From NCBI GenBank assembly GCA_020634495.1, contig JACKBR010000012.1, positions 46,852-110,851 on the forward strand: a stretch of 64,000 nt of DNA, in the 5' to 3' direction. The notes under the pieces are model-generated. The model was not told where the DNA came from. It was given only the letters and a program-made list of their open reading frames with translations, and made no database searches. Shown in pieces: positions 38,416 through 47,050 of this stretch (positions within the stretch are counted from its first letter, which is position 1; the number at the start of each line of letters is the position of its first letter). Source of the DNA: Ardenticatenaceae bacterium (lineage in GTDB: Bacteria > Chloroflexota > Anaerolineae > Promineifilales > Promineifilaceae). The translations under genes were made by a program, and so were the position numbers.

Positions 38416-38510
38416 TTCAAGACATCAAATTAGTTTTTTTGCATCCGCCGGGGCGATTGCTCGTTTATTATACAAGACAGATCAAAAATAACGATAGGAT
38501 CAACCGGCGA

Positions 38511-39437
38511 TTAATGTGGACTGATAGTACTATTACAAAAGGCACGGGCAATTTTGGCTGCTGTGTAGCCATTGTTGCGCAGCAAGGCGACGTTTGCTTG
38601 CAGGCTACGGCCGTTTGTCAACGCCACAACTCGGCGCAGCAGCCAGGGGGTAGAAGCCGGGCCATGAATGCCTTGCTCGTCTGCTTCTTGGGTGGCCTGG
38701 GCAATGGCAGCTTCCACCATTTCTGGGTCGCAGGCATCGGCCTCTGGGACGGGTACGGCGACCAGCAGGCCATTTTGTAAGCCTGTTTGCTGGTGCGCCA
38801 GCATCACGTTCGCCACCGCCTCTGGCGTGTCCAGGCGAATGTCTACCGGCAGGCCACTGCTGCGGGCAAAAAAGGCGGGCAGCGTGTCTGTGCCGTAGCC
38901 AATGACGGGCACGCCATGCGTTTCTAACACCTCAAGCGTGGCGGGCAAATCTAGAATGGATTTAGCGCCGCTGCTGACAACCGCCACCGGGGTGCGTCCT
39001 AACTCTAGCAGGTCGGCGCTGATGTCGAAGGGGTGACCCCGGTGTACGCCGCCAATGCCTCCGGTGGCAAAGAGGCGGATGCCTGCCTGGTGGGCCAGGA
39101 TCATGGTGCCAGCCACGGTGGTCGCGCCATTTTCTTTGTTGCCAATGGCCAGGGGAATATCGCGGCGGCTGCATTTGCGCACGGCCGTTCCCGCCAGTTT
39201 GCCTAAGTATTCCAGTTCGTCATCAGTCAGGCCCACATGAACGCGCCCCTGAATGATGGCGATGGTTGCGGGTACGGCACCGCCCTCACGTACGGCCGTT
39301 TGCATTTTTACGGCCGTTTCTACATTATTGGGGTAGGGTAAACCGTGCGTAATCACCGTGCTTTCCAGGGCAACCACCGGATTATTTTGGGCCAGCGCTT
39401 CGGCCACCTCAGTTTGAATTTGCCAAAAATCGTGCAT
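38511..39437 (-). CDS. psuG: Pseudouridine-5'-phosphate glycosidase
   Basis: 308 residues matching PsuG along the full length: ALESTVITHGLPYPNN at the N-terminus, AVPATIAIIQGRVHVGL, CSRRDIPLA, ATTVAGTMILAHQAGI, FATGGIGGVHRG, DISADLLELGRTPVAVV, CD before PEMVEAAI, and a C-terminal NIALLRNN-like motif (NVALLRNNGYTAAKIA). The enzyme splits pseudouridine 5'-phosphate to uracil and ribose 5-phosphate in salvage. No pseudouridine kinase (PsuK) is next to it, although the two are usually paired. GAGGT lies seven bases before the ATG. Confidence 0.96.
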   Translation of the reverse strand: MHDFWQIQTEVAEALAQNNPVVALESTVITHGLPYPNNVETAVKMQTAVREGGAVPATIAIIQGRVHVGLTDDELEYLGKLAGTAVRKCSRRDIPLAIGNKENGATTVAGTMILAHQAGIRLFATGGIGGVHRGHPFDISADLLELGRTPVAVVSSGAKSILDLPATLEVLETHGVPVIGYGTDTLPAFFARSSGLPVDIRLDTPEAVANVMLAHQQTGLQNGLLVAVPVPEADACDPEMVEAAIAQATQEADEQGIHGPASTPWLLRRVVALTNGRSLQANVALLRNNGYTAAKIARAFCNSTISPH

Positions 39438-39529
39438 TGATCAACCTCATAAAATCATGGTATCTTATTGGTGTCAGGTAAACCACAGATTAAAAAGCGA
39501 GACCTGTTTTCCTTATGGATTACTCAAGT

Positions 39530-39575
39530 AAAAGCCAAGTCTGAGAGCATCTTTTTGCAGCGCTCTTTGGCTTTT
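39530..39575. repeat. Inverted repeat in the gap between psuG and the ParB-like gene
   Basis: AAAAGCCAA and TTGGCTTTT arms with an inner GAGAGC / GCGCTC pairing. It lies between divergent genes and could be a bidirectional transcript stop or an operator. Confidence 0.5.
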
Positions 39576-39671
39576 ACAAACAAATGGTAAACCTGTACAA
39601 GCGGAACGGCCGTTATTCTAACAACATAACCCTTGTGCGGCTTTAAGCAATTTTATTACGATAGTCAGGTT

Positions 39672-40532
39672 ATGAGTGAGATAGTTAACCCCAAGGTACA
39701 AGCCAGACAACGCTTTGAGCAAGCACGGCGGCGGGCGACGCGGGCCCTGGTGGCGGCGCGTCTGACCGGAGAAAACATCAATTTGCTGCCGTTTGAAGCA
39801 ATTCGCGTCCGGTTGCAGCAGCAAAACCCATACTACCTTGGTGTCGTTGAGGTGCCGTTGGATGCTATTGTGGGGAGTGTGGGGCGCTACAAAACGTTTA
39901 CGCGTAAGTTTTTGCCGCTTACCAACAGTGTGCAAGACCGGTGGATGGCGGTGGATGCCCTGGCTGCTAAAACTGGCTGGCCTCCGGTTGAAGTTTACCA
40001 AATTGGCAACATCTACTTTGTGAAGGATGGCAATCATCGCGTGTCGGTGGCGCGGCAGCTTGGGCTGACGACGATTGAAGCGCACGTAATGGCCTATCCA
40101 CTCGATCTAACCATTGACCCTACTGACGACCTGGATCATATTTTTATTCAATTGGGTGAACAGAATTTTTTGAGCAAAACGGGCCTGGCAGACCGTTTTC
40201 CAGAGCAAATATTCAGTTTACCTCACCGAAACGCTTGCCGAACTGATGGCCCAAATTCATCACCACGCAAATTTTGGCTCAGATTGATGGGGAAGAGATG
40301 GATTGGGAAACGGCCATAGATGCCTGGTATGAAATGGTTTACCTTCCTACTGTTCAAATCATTCAAGATTCAACACTCCTGGCGGATTTCCCAGCCGCAC
40401 GAAGCCGATCTGTTTGTGTGGCTCTCACAGCACCGTGACCGGCTTCAGGAACGGTACGGAGAATACGAAAATTTGGCCGATTTAGCCCAATTCCTGGCGG
40501 ATGAGTACCGGGAAGCGGCTTGCCTCGGCTAA
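39672..40532 (+). pseudogene. ParB-like (Srx fold) regulatory protein, frame broken near the end
   Basis: A basic N-terminal helix (NPKVQARQRFEQARRRATRAL) is followed by VEVPLDAIVGSVGRY and the ParB/Srx signature YFVKDGNHRVSVARQLGL at about residues 120-138. The frame breaks near 40215 and again near 40380. The remaining sequence in other frames (WETAIDAWYEMVYLPTVQII, EADLFVWLSQHRDRL, YENLADLAQFLADEYREA) completes a protein of about 285 residues. The pieces are in order, so indel errors are likely. Such proteins are common in Chloroflexota as stand-alone genes; their DNA target is unknown. The start ATG at 39672 is chosen because an upstream extension has no family resemblance. Confidence 0.7.
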
Positions 40533-40660
40533 CACGGCAGGTGCGGCGCTTGCTGGGTGCGCAGATAGCCTGCCGCCTTTAGAAGAAGCTGCTAATTTGG
40601 ATGACCGCAGCCCCTGCAGAGGATTCTAATTAGCCCACAATCTTAGGGAGTTAAAACGCA

Positions 40661-40953
40661 ATGCTTAAAAAGAATTATTCAAAAATGGGAATACGTGCCG
40701 GGTTACATTTAAGCTGCCAGCTGATGTAGGTGCCGAGACGGCTCATCTTTGTGGAGAATTCAACGAATGGAACCCAACCAAAATCCATGAAAAAGCTAAG
40801 GACGGCAGCTTTGGCGTTACCCTTTCGCTAGTGCCTGGGGAATCTTACCGGTTTCGCTACCTGCTCGATGGCCAACGCTGGGAAAATGATTGGGACGCCG
40901 ATACCTATGTGGCCAATCAATATGGCTCCGAGGACTCTTTGATTACAGTTTAG
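40661..40953 (+). pseudogene. Small isoamylase-N/CBM48-like protein with a one-base deletion
   Basis: The ATG has AGGGAG ten bases upstream, but translation stops after 22 codons. Adding one A to the run in TCAAAAATGGG near 40690 gives a clean 97-residue protein: MLKKNYSK, then CRVTFKLPADV, LCGEFNEWNPT, SYRFRYLLDGQRWENDW and SEDSLITV to the TAG at 40951. That is an early-set, carbohydrate-binding-module 48-like domain, of the sort that binds glycogen or AMPK-type partners. The defect is in a homopolymer, so a sequencing error is the simplest explanation. The terminator right after it fits a real gene. Confidence 0.75.
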
Positions 40954-40985
40954 CGCTGTAAACATGCTTTTGTACACGCCATAAG

Positions 40986-41020
40986 AAAAAGATGCGCTGT
41001 CTGTGGGCGGCGCATCTTTT
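40986..41020 (+). terminator. Intrinsic terminator after the CBM48-like gene
   Basis: AAAAGATGCGC / GCGCATCTTTT arms around a loop of about 12 bases, ending in TTTT. Confidence 0.8.
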
Positions 41021-41076
41021 GTATTTAGAGGGAGTGAAATTTTAGTGAGAATGTAACACCAGAGGGGCTGGTGGGT

Positions 41077-41104
41077 TTGGCAAGCGTTTAGGGCTGGGTA
41101 TAAT
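41077..41104 (+). promoter_or_regulatory. Predicted promoter of the parvulin lipoprotein gene
   Basis: TTGGCA, 16-base spacer, TATAAT preceded by TGGG. The predicted start near 41111 gives a leader of about 53 bases. Confidence 0.7.
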
Positions 41105-41163
41105 CGCCCAGCTTTATGTGATGTTTTGAGCGATTTTTTAGGGTTTTCTATTTGGATAATTTT

Positions 41164-42156
41164 ATGCGACGAATACTCCTTTTTTTACTCTGCTTGCCGC
41201 TGTTGATGTTAATTTCTTGCGGCGAGGAAGAACCTTTGCCTACGGTTGCTCCGGCGCTGAACCAGACAGACGGCACATTGGCCCCACCTGTGGTGAGCGA
41301 TGAACCGGTTGTGCTGCCGACGGAAACGGCCGTTCCCCCCACACCAACGCCCGATGCCCCACTTGCTGCCAAAATCAACGACGAGCCGCTGCTGCTGTCA
41401 ACCTTTGAAGCAGAATTGGCCCGCTATGAGCAGGCCCAGGCAGAGCTGGGCAATCCAGCCGCTGAAAATGATTATGGCACGATTGTGCTGGACGCCCTGA
41501 TTGAGCAGGTGCTCATCCGCCAGGCGGCGGCCGCCCAGGGCATTGTGGTTACCGAGGAAATGGTCGATCAGGAAATGGCGGAGCTGCAATCTGTGGCGGG
41601 CGGGGCCGATAATTTTGTTGCCTGGCTAGAGGCCAACCGGTACAGCGAGGCTGAGTTTCGTACGGCCGTTGCCGATGGCCTGATTCAGGAACAAATTGTG
41701 ACGGCCGTAACGGCCGATGTGCCCTTTGCGGTGGAACAGATCCATGCGCGTTACATTCAGGTAGACGATGCGAACCTGGCCAGTACGCTGCTGGCCCAAA
41801 TTCAGAACGGCGATGATTTTACAACATTGGCCCAGCTCCATTCGCTGGATCGCATAACCGGGGAAAATGGGGGTGACTTAGGCTTTTTTGCTGCCGGAAC
41901 GCTGCTCGTGCCAGAGGTTGAAGCGGCCGCTTTTGCCCTTGCCCAGCCGGGCAGCGTAAGTGATGTGGTGACGGCCGTAAACCGCGAGGGCAATCCCGTA
42001 TATTATTTGGTGCAGCTTATTGAACGTGACCCGGAACGGCCGTTAGACACAGGCGTACGCTCCATTTTGTTGCAGCAAGCCTTTGAAACCTGGCTGGATG
42101 AGCTGTGGCAAGCGGCCGACATTGTTCGCCTGGTAGAAACAGGCAGCGGTTCGTAA
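41164..42156 (+). CDS. Lipoprotein peptidyl-prolyl isomerase (SurA/PpiC type)
   Basis: 330 residues. A lipoprotein signal MRRILLFLLCLPLLMLISC gives lipidation at C19. A Pro/Thr-rich spacer is followed by a SurA-N helical region (LLSTFEAELARYEQAQAEL, YGTIVLDALIEQVLIRQAA) and one parvulin domain at about 200-300 (IHARYIQVDDANLASTLLAQ, FTTLAQLHSLD, GGDLGFFAAGTLLVPEVEAA). It would help fold exported proteins at the outer face of the membrane. The ATG at 41164 is used because the signal peptide begins there. The next gene starts 14 bases after the stop. Confidence 0.92.
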   Translation: MRRILLFLLCLPLLMLISCGEEEPLPTVAPALNQTDGTLAPPVVSDEPVVLPTETAVPPTPTPDAPLAAKINDEPLLLSTFEAELARYEQAQAELGNPAAENDYGTIVLDALIEQVLIRQAAAAQGIVVTEEMVDQEMAELQSVAGGADNFVAWLEANRYSEAEFRTAVADGLIQEQIVTAVTADVPFAVEQIHARYIQVDDANLASTLLAQIQNGDDFTTLAQLHSLDRITGENGGDLGFFAAGTLLVPEVEAAAFALAQPGSVSDVVTAVNREGNPVYYLVQLIERDPERPLDTGVRSILLQQAFETWLDELWQAADIVRLVETGSGS

Positions 42157-42169
42157 ACACCAAACCAAC

Positions 42170-43009
42170 ATGGCAACCAGGCAAAAAAAGCAAACCGGAT
42201 GTATGGGCAGGTTAATGAGCGTGGCGGCAGCCCTGCTGCTGCTCATCGCCTTAGGCATTGCTGCGCTGGCGGTGATCTTTTTTGTGGCCCCAGAACAACT
42301 GCCAGAGCTGGCATTTTTGCAGGAGGATCGGGTTCTTCCCACGCTTGCCCTACCGGCTGCTTTTGCCCCAGAACAAGAGTTGCCCACGCTGGTGCCTGCG
42401 GTAGAGCTGCCCACAACGACCCCCACTGCCACAGAACCGCCGTTGGCCCCAACTTGGACGCCCCCTGCCGAGCTGCCCTCAGCGACACCCATTCCGTTAA
42501 GCACCCTTAGGCCATCGGTAACGCCATCGCCCTTGCCAACTTTTCCTACCAAAACCCCGACGCCCACCTACACCCCCACCAGCACCAACACACCCACGGC
42601 GACCCCGCCTGGCCCGACCCCCACGCCCACAGCAACTCGCTCGGCATACCCCTTTACCAAGACGGATAACAGCCCATTTTATCTACAAAATCATGCAAAT
42701 AATGCTGGTTGTGGCTGGCTGGGGCTGGCTGGCGAAGTTTTGGACCTGGAGCGAAATCCGGTGCCAGTGGGCAGCTACCGGGTGCATGTGTGGGGCAGCG
42801 GCATTGACGAGCGTGTCATTGTTGGTGGCGCGCCAGATTACGGGCCGTCTGGCTGGGAACAATTTGTGTTTGATTCGCCTGTCATGCGTGATTACAATGT
42901 GCAGCTAGAGTCGCCAAATGGAACGGCCGTCTCCCAAATTTACCGGGTGCAAACCCACACCAGCTGCGATGAAAACCTGCTGCAAATCAATTTTGTGCAA
43001 AACCATTAA
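42170..43009 (+). CDS. Membrane-anchored Pro/Thr-rich surface protein
   Basis: 279 residues. The N-terminus is basic, with a single helix at about 18-38 (AAALLLLIALGIAALAVIFF) and no cleavage or lipobox. Residues 70-160 are a low-complexity stalk of TPTPT-type repeats, as in many Chloroflexota surface proteins. The C-terminal 120 residues form a compact domain (NAGCGWLGLAGEVLDLERNP, YRVHVWGSGIDERV, THTSCDENL) with two Cys that might pair. I do not recognise a named family for it. It is 14 bases downstream of the parvulin gene and likely co-transcribed. Confidence 0.8.
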   Translation: MATRQKKQTGCMGRLMSVAAALLLLIALGIAALAVIFFVAPEQLPELAFLQEDRVLPTLALPAAFAPEQELPTLVPAVELPTTTPTATEPPLAPTWTPPAELPSATPIPLSTLRPSVTPSPLPTFPTKTPTPTYTPTSTNTPTATPPGPTPTPTATRSAYPFTKTDNSPFYLQNHANNAGCGWLGLAGEVLDLERNPVPVGSYRVHVWGSGIDERVIVGGAPDYGPSGWEQFVFDSPVMRDYNVQLESPNGTAVSQIYRVQTHTSCDENLLQINFVQNH

Positions 43010-43031
43010 GCGTCAGGCAAGCGCCTAATCC

Positions 43032-45176
43032 CTAATTTTCGTCAACCGTTAGGCGATAGCTCGTCGCCTCGCCAAAGAACTCGTTCACCACAATGCTCCA
43101 TCGCCCCTCGCTCATTACCGAGTAGTTTAGAAGCTGTTCCGGTTCCCCAACCTCGGCTGCATCAACCAACCGCACCTGGTTTCCGTTGGGATCATACAAA
43201 ATGAACAGTAAATCCGCGCCGCTGCTTTCTGGCACAAGCTCCACGTTTATCAGGTCGCCCTCGTCCGCGTCGAAATACCAAACCACTGTCTGATTTGCCT
43301 GCAAACTGCTAGATTCGGCCGTACCATAGCTGATCGTGCCTGCGTTATCTGGAACGGCCGCTTCATTAGCACGCAGCGTAATCTCATACCGCCCGGCCTC
43401 GCCAAAAAAATCGCGCACTAATATCAAGTATTGGCCATCATTCGGCAGCACAAACTCAATCATCTCTGGCTCCCCGGTAAGCAAAGCGTCCTGCTCTGCC
43501 AGCCGGTTAACATTTTCATCCAATAGCCAGATGTCCAGGTCCAGGTTATTGGTAAGCGGAGTGACCGTAATGAAAAGTTCATCCCCAGCCTTACCCGTAA
43601 AAAACCAGGCATGAGCTTCATGCTCCCGCAATGATTCCTGGGCTGTCTGGCCAAAAATAAGATCGCCCGCATCATAAAAGTTGCTGGTGCTGTCGCTGCC
43701 TTCATCCAAAGAAAGTGAGTAGCTGCCCCCTTCTCCGGCAAAGCTGCGCACCAGGATGGCATATTCACCCGTCAGGGGCAGCGACAGCCCCGCTACCACT
43801 TCGGTGTCGCCGCTAAAGCCTTCGTCCAGCGCAGCCAAACGGGTTCCGTCAGGGCTGTAAATATCTAAAATGGCATCGAACTGGTTTTCTGGGGTTAGCA
43901 CAATGCTGACCAGCTCCCCGGCATTCCCAGTGAACCGCCAGACATGCTGTGCGCCACGAGCCAAGTTGCTTTGAATGGTTTGCCCCGGCGCAATCTGCCC
44001 CCCACCACCAAAAAGCGGTTCTTCCGTTAGCACCAGGCTGAGGGTGTAGCGGCCAGCATCGCCAAAAAACTCGCTAACTTCCACCACGTACAAGCCGCTT
44101 TCCGGCAGTAAATTATCAATCACAATTTCCGTGTCGCCTGCATAGCCGTTATCGATGCGGGTAACGGTTTGGCCGGTAGGACTGATCAACGACAAAATGA
44201 GATCAATATCTTTATTGTCGGGGCTAAGGGTAAGGTTCGCATAGCGCGGGCCAGGCAGGCTGAAGGTCCAAACGTCTTTGACGCTTGCTTCTAGCTCGCC
44301 GCTGACCAAATCTTGTTGCCCTAGACTGCCCAAAACGTTTGCCGAGCCATCCTGAATGACAATGTTGGCGTAAATGTTGTGCAGCACAATGCTGTCGGCC
44401 ATTTTTTCGAAGGTGCTTTGGTATTGGGCCCATTGCTCTACGGGGGCGCTCATCATGAAAATTGCCTGGGTTTGTTGGCTAATGGTGCCAGCCAAGGCGG
44501 TGGTAAAAAGGTAAATGCGCGTGCGCATATTGCTGTCGCTGGTGTTAAAGAGCAGGGGCGCTCCTTCTAGATCGATGTAGGAGCCGGTGACTAATCCGCC
44601 TGTGCCTACCGAGACGGTCACGGGGGCTGCTTCGGAGGTGGTTGTGCGCTCTGCACTGCTGCTGAGGTCGTTGGCCAGCCGGTTGAGCGTGGCTTGTGGG
44701 GTATTGGGTGGCAGGTCCAGGTGGGCGATGAGGCCCGCAATGTATGCGCCGTCGCCAATGGCTTTGTTGCCCAGTAAGCTGTTGCCGGTGCGTTGGGAAT
44801 TGGCCAGGAGCATCACCGTAACGCCGAGTTCATTGGCGGTAACGGCCGTATCAATTTGTCCTGAAAGATTGATCCAGGTTGGGGGGGCCAATAGCTGTAA
44901 GCCGGTGGCCGGATTGCCAATTTGCTGCCAGCCAGCATAAGCGGCCGTTGTGGGAGCCGCGCTGGGCGCTAAGGGAGGCGGACTGGTCGCTGCTGATTTT
45001 GTAGGAATTGGCAAGGTTGCTGCTTGATTGGCATTGGCGTCAATAGACGCTTCTGTAGATGCAGGCAGTGATTCTGCTGTGGTTAAATCCTGTTCAATTT
45101 CGCTAATTGGTTTGCAAGCCACGGCGGTGACCAACATAAAACCAAAAAGCCAACAAGACCAGCTGGTTTTCGGCAT
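43032..45176 (-). CDS. Lipoprotein with four PPC-type beta-sandwich repeats
   Basis: 714 residues. The signal peptide ends in the lipobox VTAVAC, with C21 lipidated. After a Ser/Thr spacer, residues about 75-260 form a region related to photosystem-II-type or lipoprotein folds of unknown role. Four repeats of about 110 residues follow. Each has a hydrophobic strand, a D-x-x-L-x-L-x-SPxG-like segment, and a terminal GxYxLxL motif such as EFFGDAGRYTLSLVL, SFAGEGGSYSLSL, DFFGEAGRYEITL and EFFGEATSYRLTV. These match bacterial pre-peptidase C-terminal (PPC) domains. No protease domain is present, so it is probably a surface binding protein. AGGAGG lies seven bases before the ATG. Confidence 0.85.
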   Translation of the reverse strand: MPKTSWSCWLFGFMLVTAVACKPISEIEQDLTTAESLPASTEASIDANANQAATLPIPTKSAATSPPPLAPSAAPTTAAYAGWQQIGNPATGLQLLAPPTWINLSGQIDTAVTANELGVTVMLLANSQRTGNSLLGNKAIGDGAYIAGLIAHLDLPPNTPQATLNRLANDLSSSAERTTTSEAAPVTVSVGTGGLVTGSYIDLEGAPLLFNTSDSNMRTRIYLFTTALAGTISQQTQAIFMMSAPVEQWAQYQSTFEKMADSIVLHNIYANIVIQDGSANVLGSLGQQDLVSGELEASVKDVWTFSLPGPRYANLTLSPDNKDIDLILSLISPTGQTVTRIDNGYAGDTEIVIDNLLPESGLYVVEVSEFFGDAGRYTLSLVLTEEPLFGGGGQIAPGQTIQSNLARGAQHVWRFTGNAGELVSIVLTPENQFDAILDIYSPDGTRLAALDEGFSGDTEVVAGLSLPLTGEYAILVRSFAGEGGSYSLSLDEGSDSTSNFYDAGDLIFGQTAQESLREHEAHAWFFTGKAGDELFITVTPLTNNLDLDIWLLDENVNRLAEQDALLTGEPEMIEFVLPNDGQYLILVRDFFGEAGRYEITLRANEAAVPDNAGTISYGTAESSSLQANQTVVWYFDADEGDLINVELVPESSGADLLFILYDPNGNQVRLVDAAEVGEPEQLLNYSVMSEGRWSIVVNEFFGEATSYRLTVDEN

Positions 45177-45472
45177 GAACAATCCTCCTGTTCTCTCCTC
45201 TCATGTGCGCAGCAATTTAGGCATACCCAATGTTTCGCCACGTATCTTGTGTCTGTATCGGCTCATGGCAAAACAGTTAAACGAGAGCAAATCTCCTTGC
45301 TGGCTAACCGTCAACAGACGTTCGTTTTAGTCTACGCGGTTAGCGAGCATGCGTAATGAAGGTATGGTTTGTAGCCGCCAGCAAACCTGAGGTTGCTAAC
45401 AGGCAAAAACACGGCAAAGCCAGCGGAGAAGTAAGCCAGGCCAGGCAAACACACGGCTGCCTGGGGCGTGGC
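45177..45472. other. Gap between the LCP gene and the PPC lipoprotein gene
   Basis: The strong minus-strand ribosome site AGGAGG of the PPC gene is at 45184-45189. The rest contains short imperfect CCAGGC/GCCTGG inverted units near 45438-45460, but no open frame with a start signal. Confidence 0.6.
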
Positions 45473-46909
45473 TTATGAGTTAGGCACTCTCCAATCGTTG
45501 CCGATGATAATTAGGATATCGTAGTCGCCGTCGGGATTGGTGCCGCTGCTGATGTTGAGTGGTGGAACGTGCATCAGCTGGGTTAGGTAGCGGCTGGTGT
45601 TGGGGTATGATCCATAGGTGATAATCTGAGAGGTGAGATAGGTGGAGGCATCGGCGTTACCAATTTCGGTTACGTTGATGCCAAAAGATTGTAAATATTC
45701 CTGCGTGGAACCCGCCAGACCAAATTCGGCCGTGCCGTTTAGCACGGCAACCCGTGCGTTCTCGGCGGCCATGAGGGCAGGAAGGTTTTCAATAACCGGC
45801 GTGGGAATTGCCGGGGGGGCGAACAACTGGTCTCTAAGCTGACGGATATTTTCTCGTACGGGAACCAAAACCTGACGGCCGTCTGGGGTTGTTTCATTGT
45901 AGACGTAATTGTAATCAAGAACGGCCGTGCGAATACTTTCACGCGGAATATCTTGCGCCAATAGCGCCAGCTGAATCGCTTCATTCAGCGTCATGTTGGT
46001 CCGCACATTTTCTTGCGACGTCTGCCACAATTGGGGTGCCTGGGCAATTATTTGCGGCAAGCTGTTCAAGTCAAAAACTTGTTTGCGCACCGCCAGCATG
46101 ACTGCTTGCTGGCGTCCTGCCCGATCAACATCACCACCAAAAGTTGCTCGCGTACGGGCATATTTCAGCGCCGTCTCACCGTCTAAATGTTGTTCGCCTG
46201 CTTCAATAGAAAAAGGATCATAACCATAGCACCGATCGGGGTAGTCTGGGTCGTCAATCGCTTCTGGGACATCAATATCGATGCCTCCAACGAGATCAAC
46301 AACTTCTACAAATGCATCAAAATTAACGGCGACATAATAATCAATAGGTACCCCTAACAGTGTCTCAACGGTTTGGACAGCCAATGCCTGCCCGCCACCG
46401 GGATATTCATAAATTTCGCCATAGTAGTTGGCCTGGTTAATGCGGTCTACGCCAAAATCGGGAATTTCTACCCATAAATCACGCGGCAATGACAAAACGG
46501 CCGCAGACAGCCCCACCGGATCAATCGTCAGCACCATCATGCTGTCTGTATGGGTTGGCCCATCATCTTCACAGCGCTGGTCGATGCCCATCAGCAAAAC
46601 AGACACGCGGTTTTTACCTTCCCAACGACGCAAAGCATCTGAGGATAAAATGGGGGCTGGCTCACTGTTGCCTTGAATTGGCTCAGCGCTGCTGCTGGGG
46701 GCAGGCAGCTCTTGGATAGAATCAACGTTGCCCGGATTAGAAAAATCGGGATTGATTATTTCCAATGAAGAGACAGTAGCTTGTACCGTCTGGTACAGCC
46801 AAACAGAGCTGCCAATGAGCAAAATAATGATGCCCAGGCCAAAAAGCAATACTGCCCAAAGCGGTAAGCGTATCCGGGCCGGGGCGCGACGAGATGAATG
46901 GGATTTCAT
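45473..46909 (-). CDS. LytR-CpsA-Psr (LCP) family glycopolymer ligase with LytR_C domain
   Basis: 478 residues. One N-terminal helix (about 15-42) is followed by a Ser/Pro-rich linker. The LCP domain at about 98-270 has VLLMGIDQR, HTDSMMVLTIDP, LSLPRDLWVEIP, DRINQANYYG and the arginine-rich FGGDVDRAGRQQ. A C-terminal LytR_C domain begins near 385 (ARVAVLNGTAEFGLAGSTQE). LCP enzymes attach lipid-linked polymers to peptidoglycan or proteins. That matches the many lipid-linked sugar transferases in the window and supports a single-membrane envelope. It is divergent from the GT39 gene at 47051. Confidence 0.94.
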   Translation of the reverse strand: MKSHSSRRAPARIRLPLWAVLLFGLGIIILLIGSSVWLYQTVQATVSSLEIINPDFSNPGNVDSIQELPAPSSSAEPIQGNSEPAPILSSDALRRWEGKNRVSVLLMGIDQRCEDDGPTHTDSMMVLTIDPVGLSAAVLSLPRDLWVEIPDFGVDRINQANYYGEIYEYPGGGQALAVQTVETLLGVPIDYYVAVNFDAFVEVVDLVGGIDIDVPEAIDDPDYPDRCYGYDPFSIEAGEQHLDGETALKYARTRATFGGDVDRAGRQQAVMLAVRKQVFDLNSLPQIIAQAPQLWQTSQENVRTNMTLNEAIQLALLAQDIPRESIRTAVLDYNYVYNETTPDGRQVLVPVRENIRQLRDQLFAPPAIPTPVIENLPALMAAENARVAVLNGTAEFGLAGSTQEYLQSFGINVTEIGNADASTYLTSQIITYGSYPNTSRYLTQLMHVPPLNISSGTNPDGDYDILIIIGNDWRVPNS

Positions 46910-47009
46910 ATCTTTTTTGCGTATTCCATGCCGAAAAGGCGGGCCGATTATAGCATAAAATGTGCTCGCAACGGCAAATGTGCATTTTAGGGGTTGGTTG
47001 GGGAGGGCT

Positions 47010-47038
47010 TTGACGAGGTTTTGGGGCTACTTTATAAT
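47010..47038 (+). promoter_or_regulatory. Near-consensus promoter directly before a GT39 gene
   Basis: TTGACG, 17-base spacer, TATAAT. The predicted start at about 47045 is only six bases before the ATG at 47051, so the mRNA would be almost leaderless. Confidence 0.8.
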
Positions 47039-47050
47039 GCGCCACTTATC

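Noticed and set aside
41126..41154. Second possible promoter TTGAGC-17-TATTTG just before the parvulin gene
   Set aside because: The -10 is poor and a much better promoter is 50 bases upstream.
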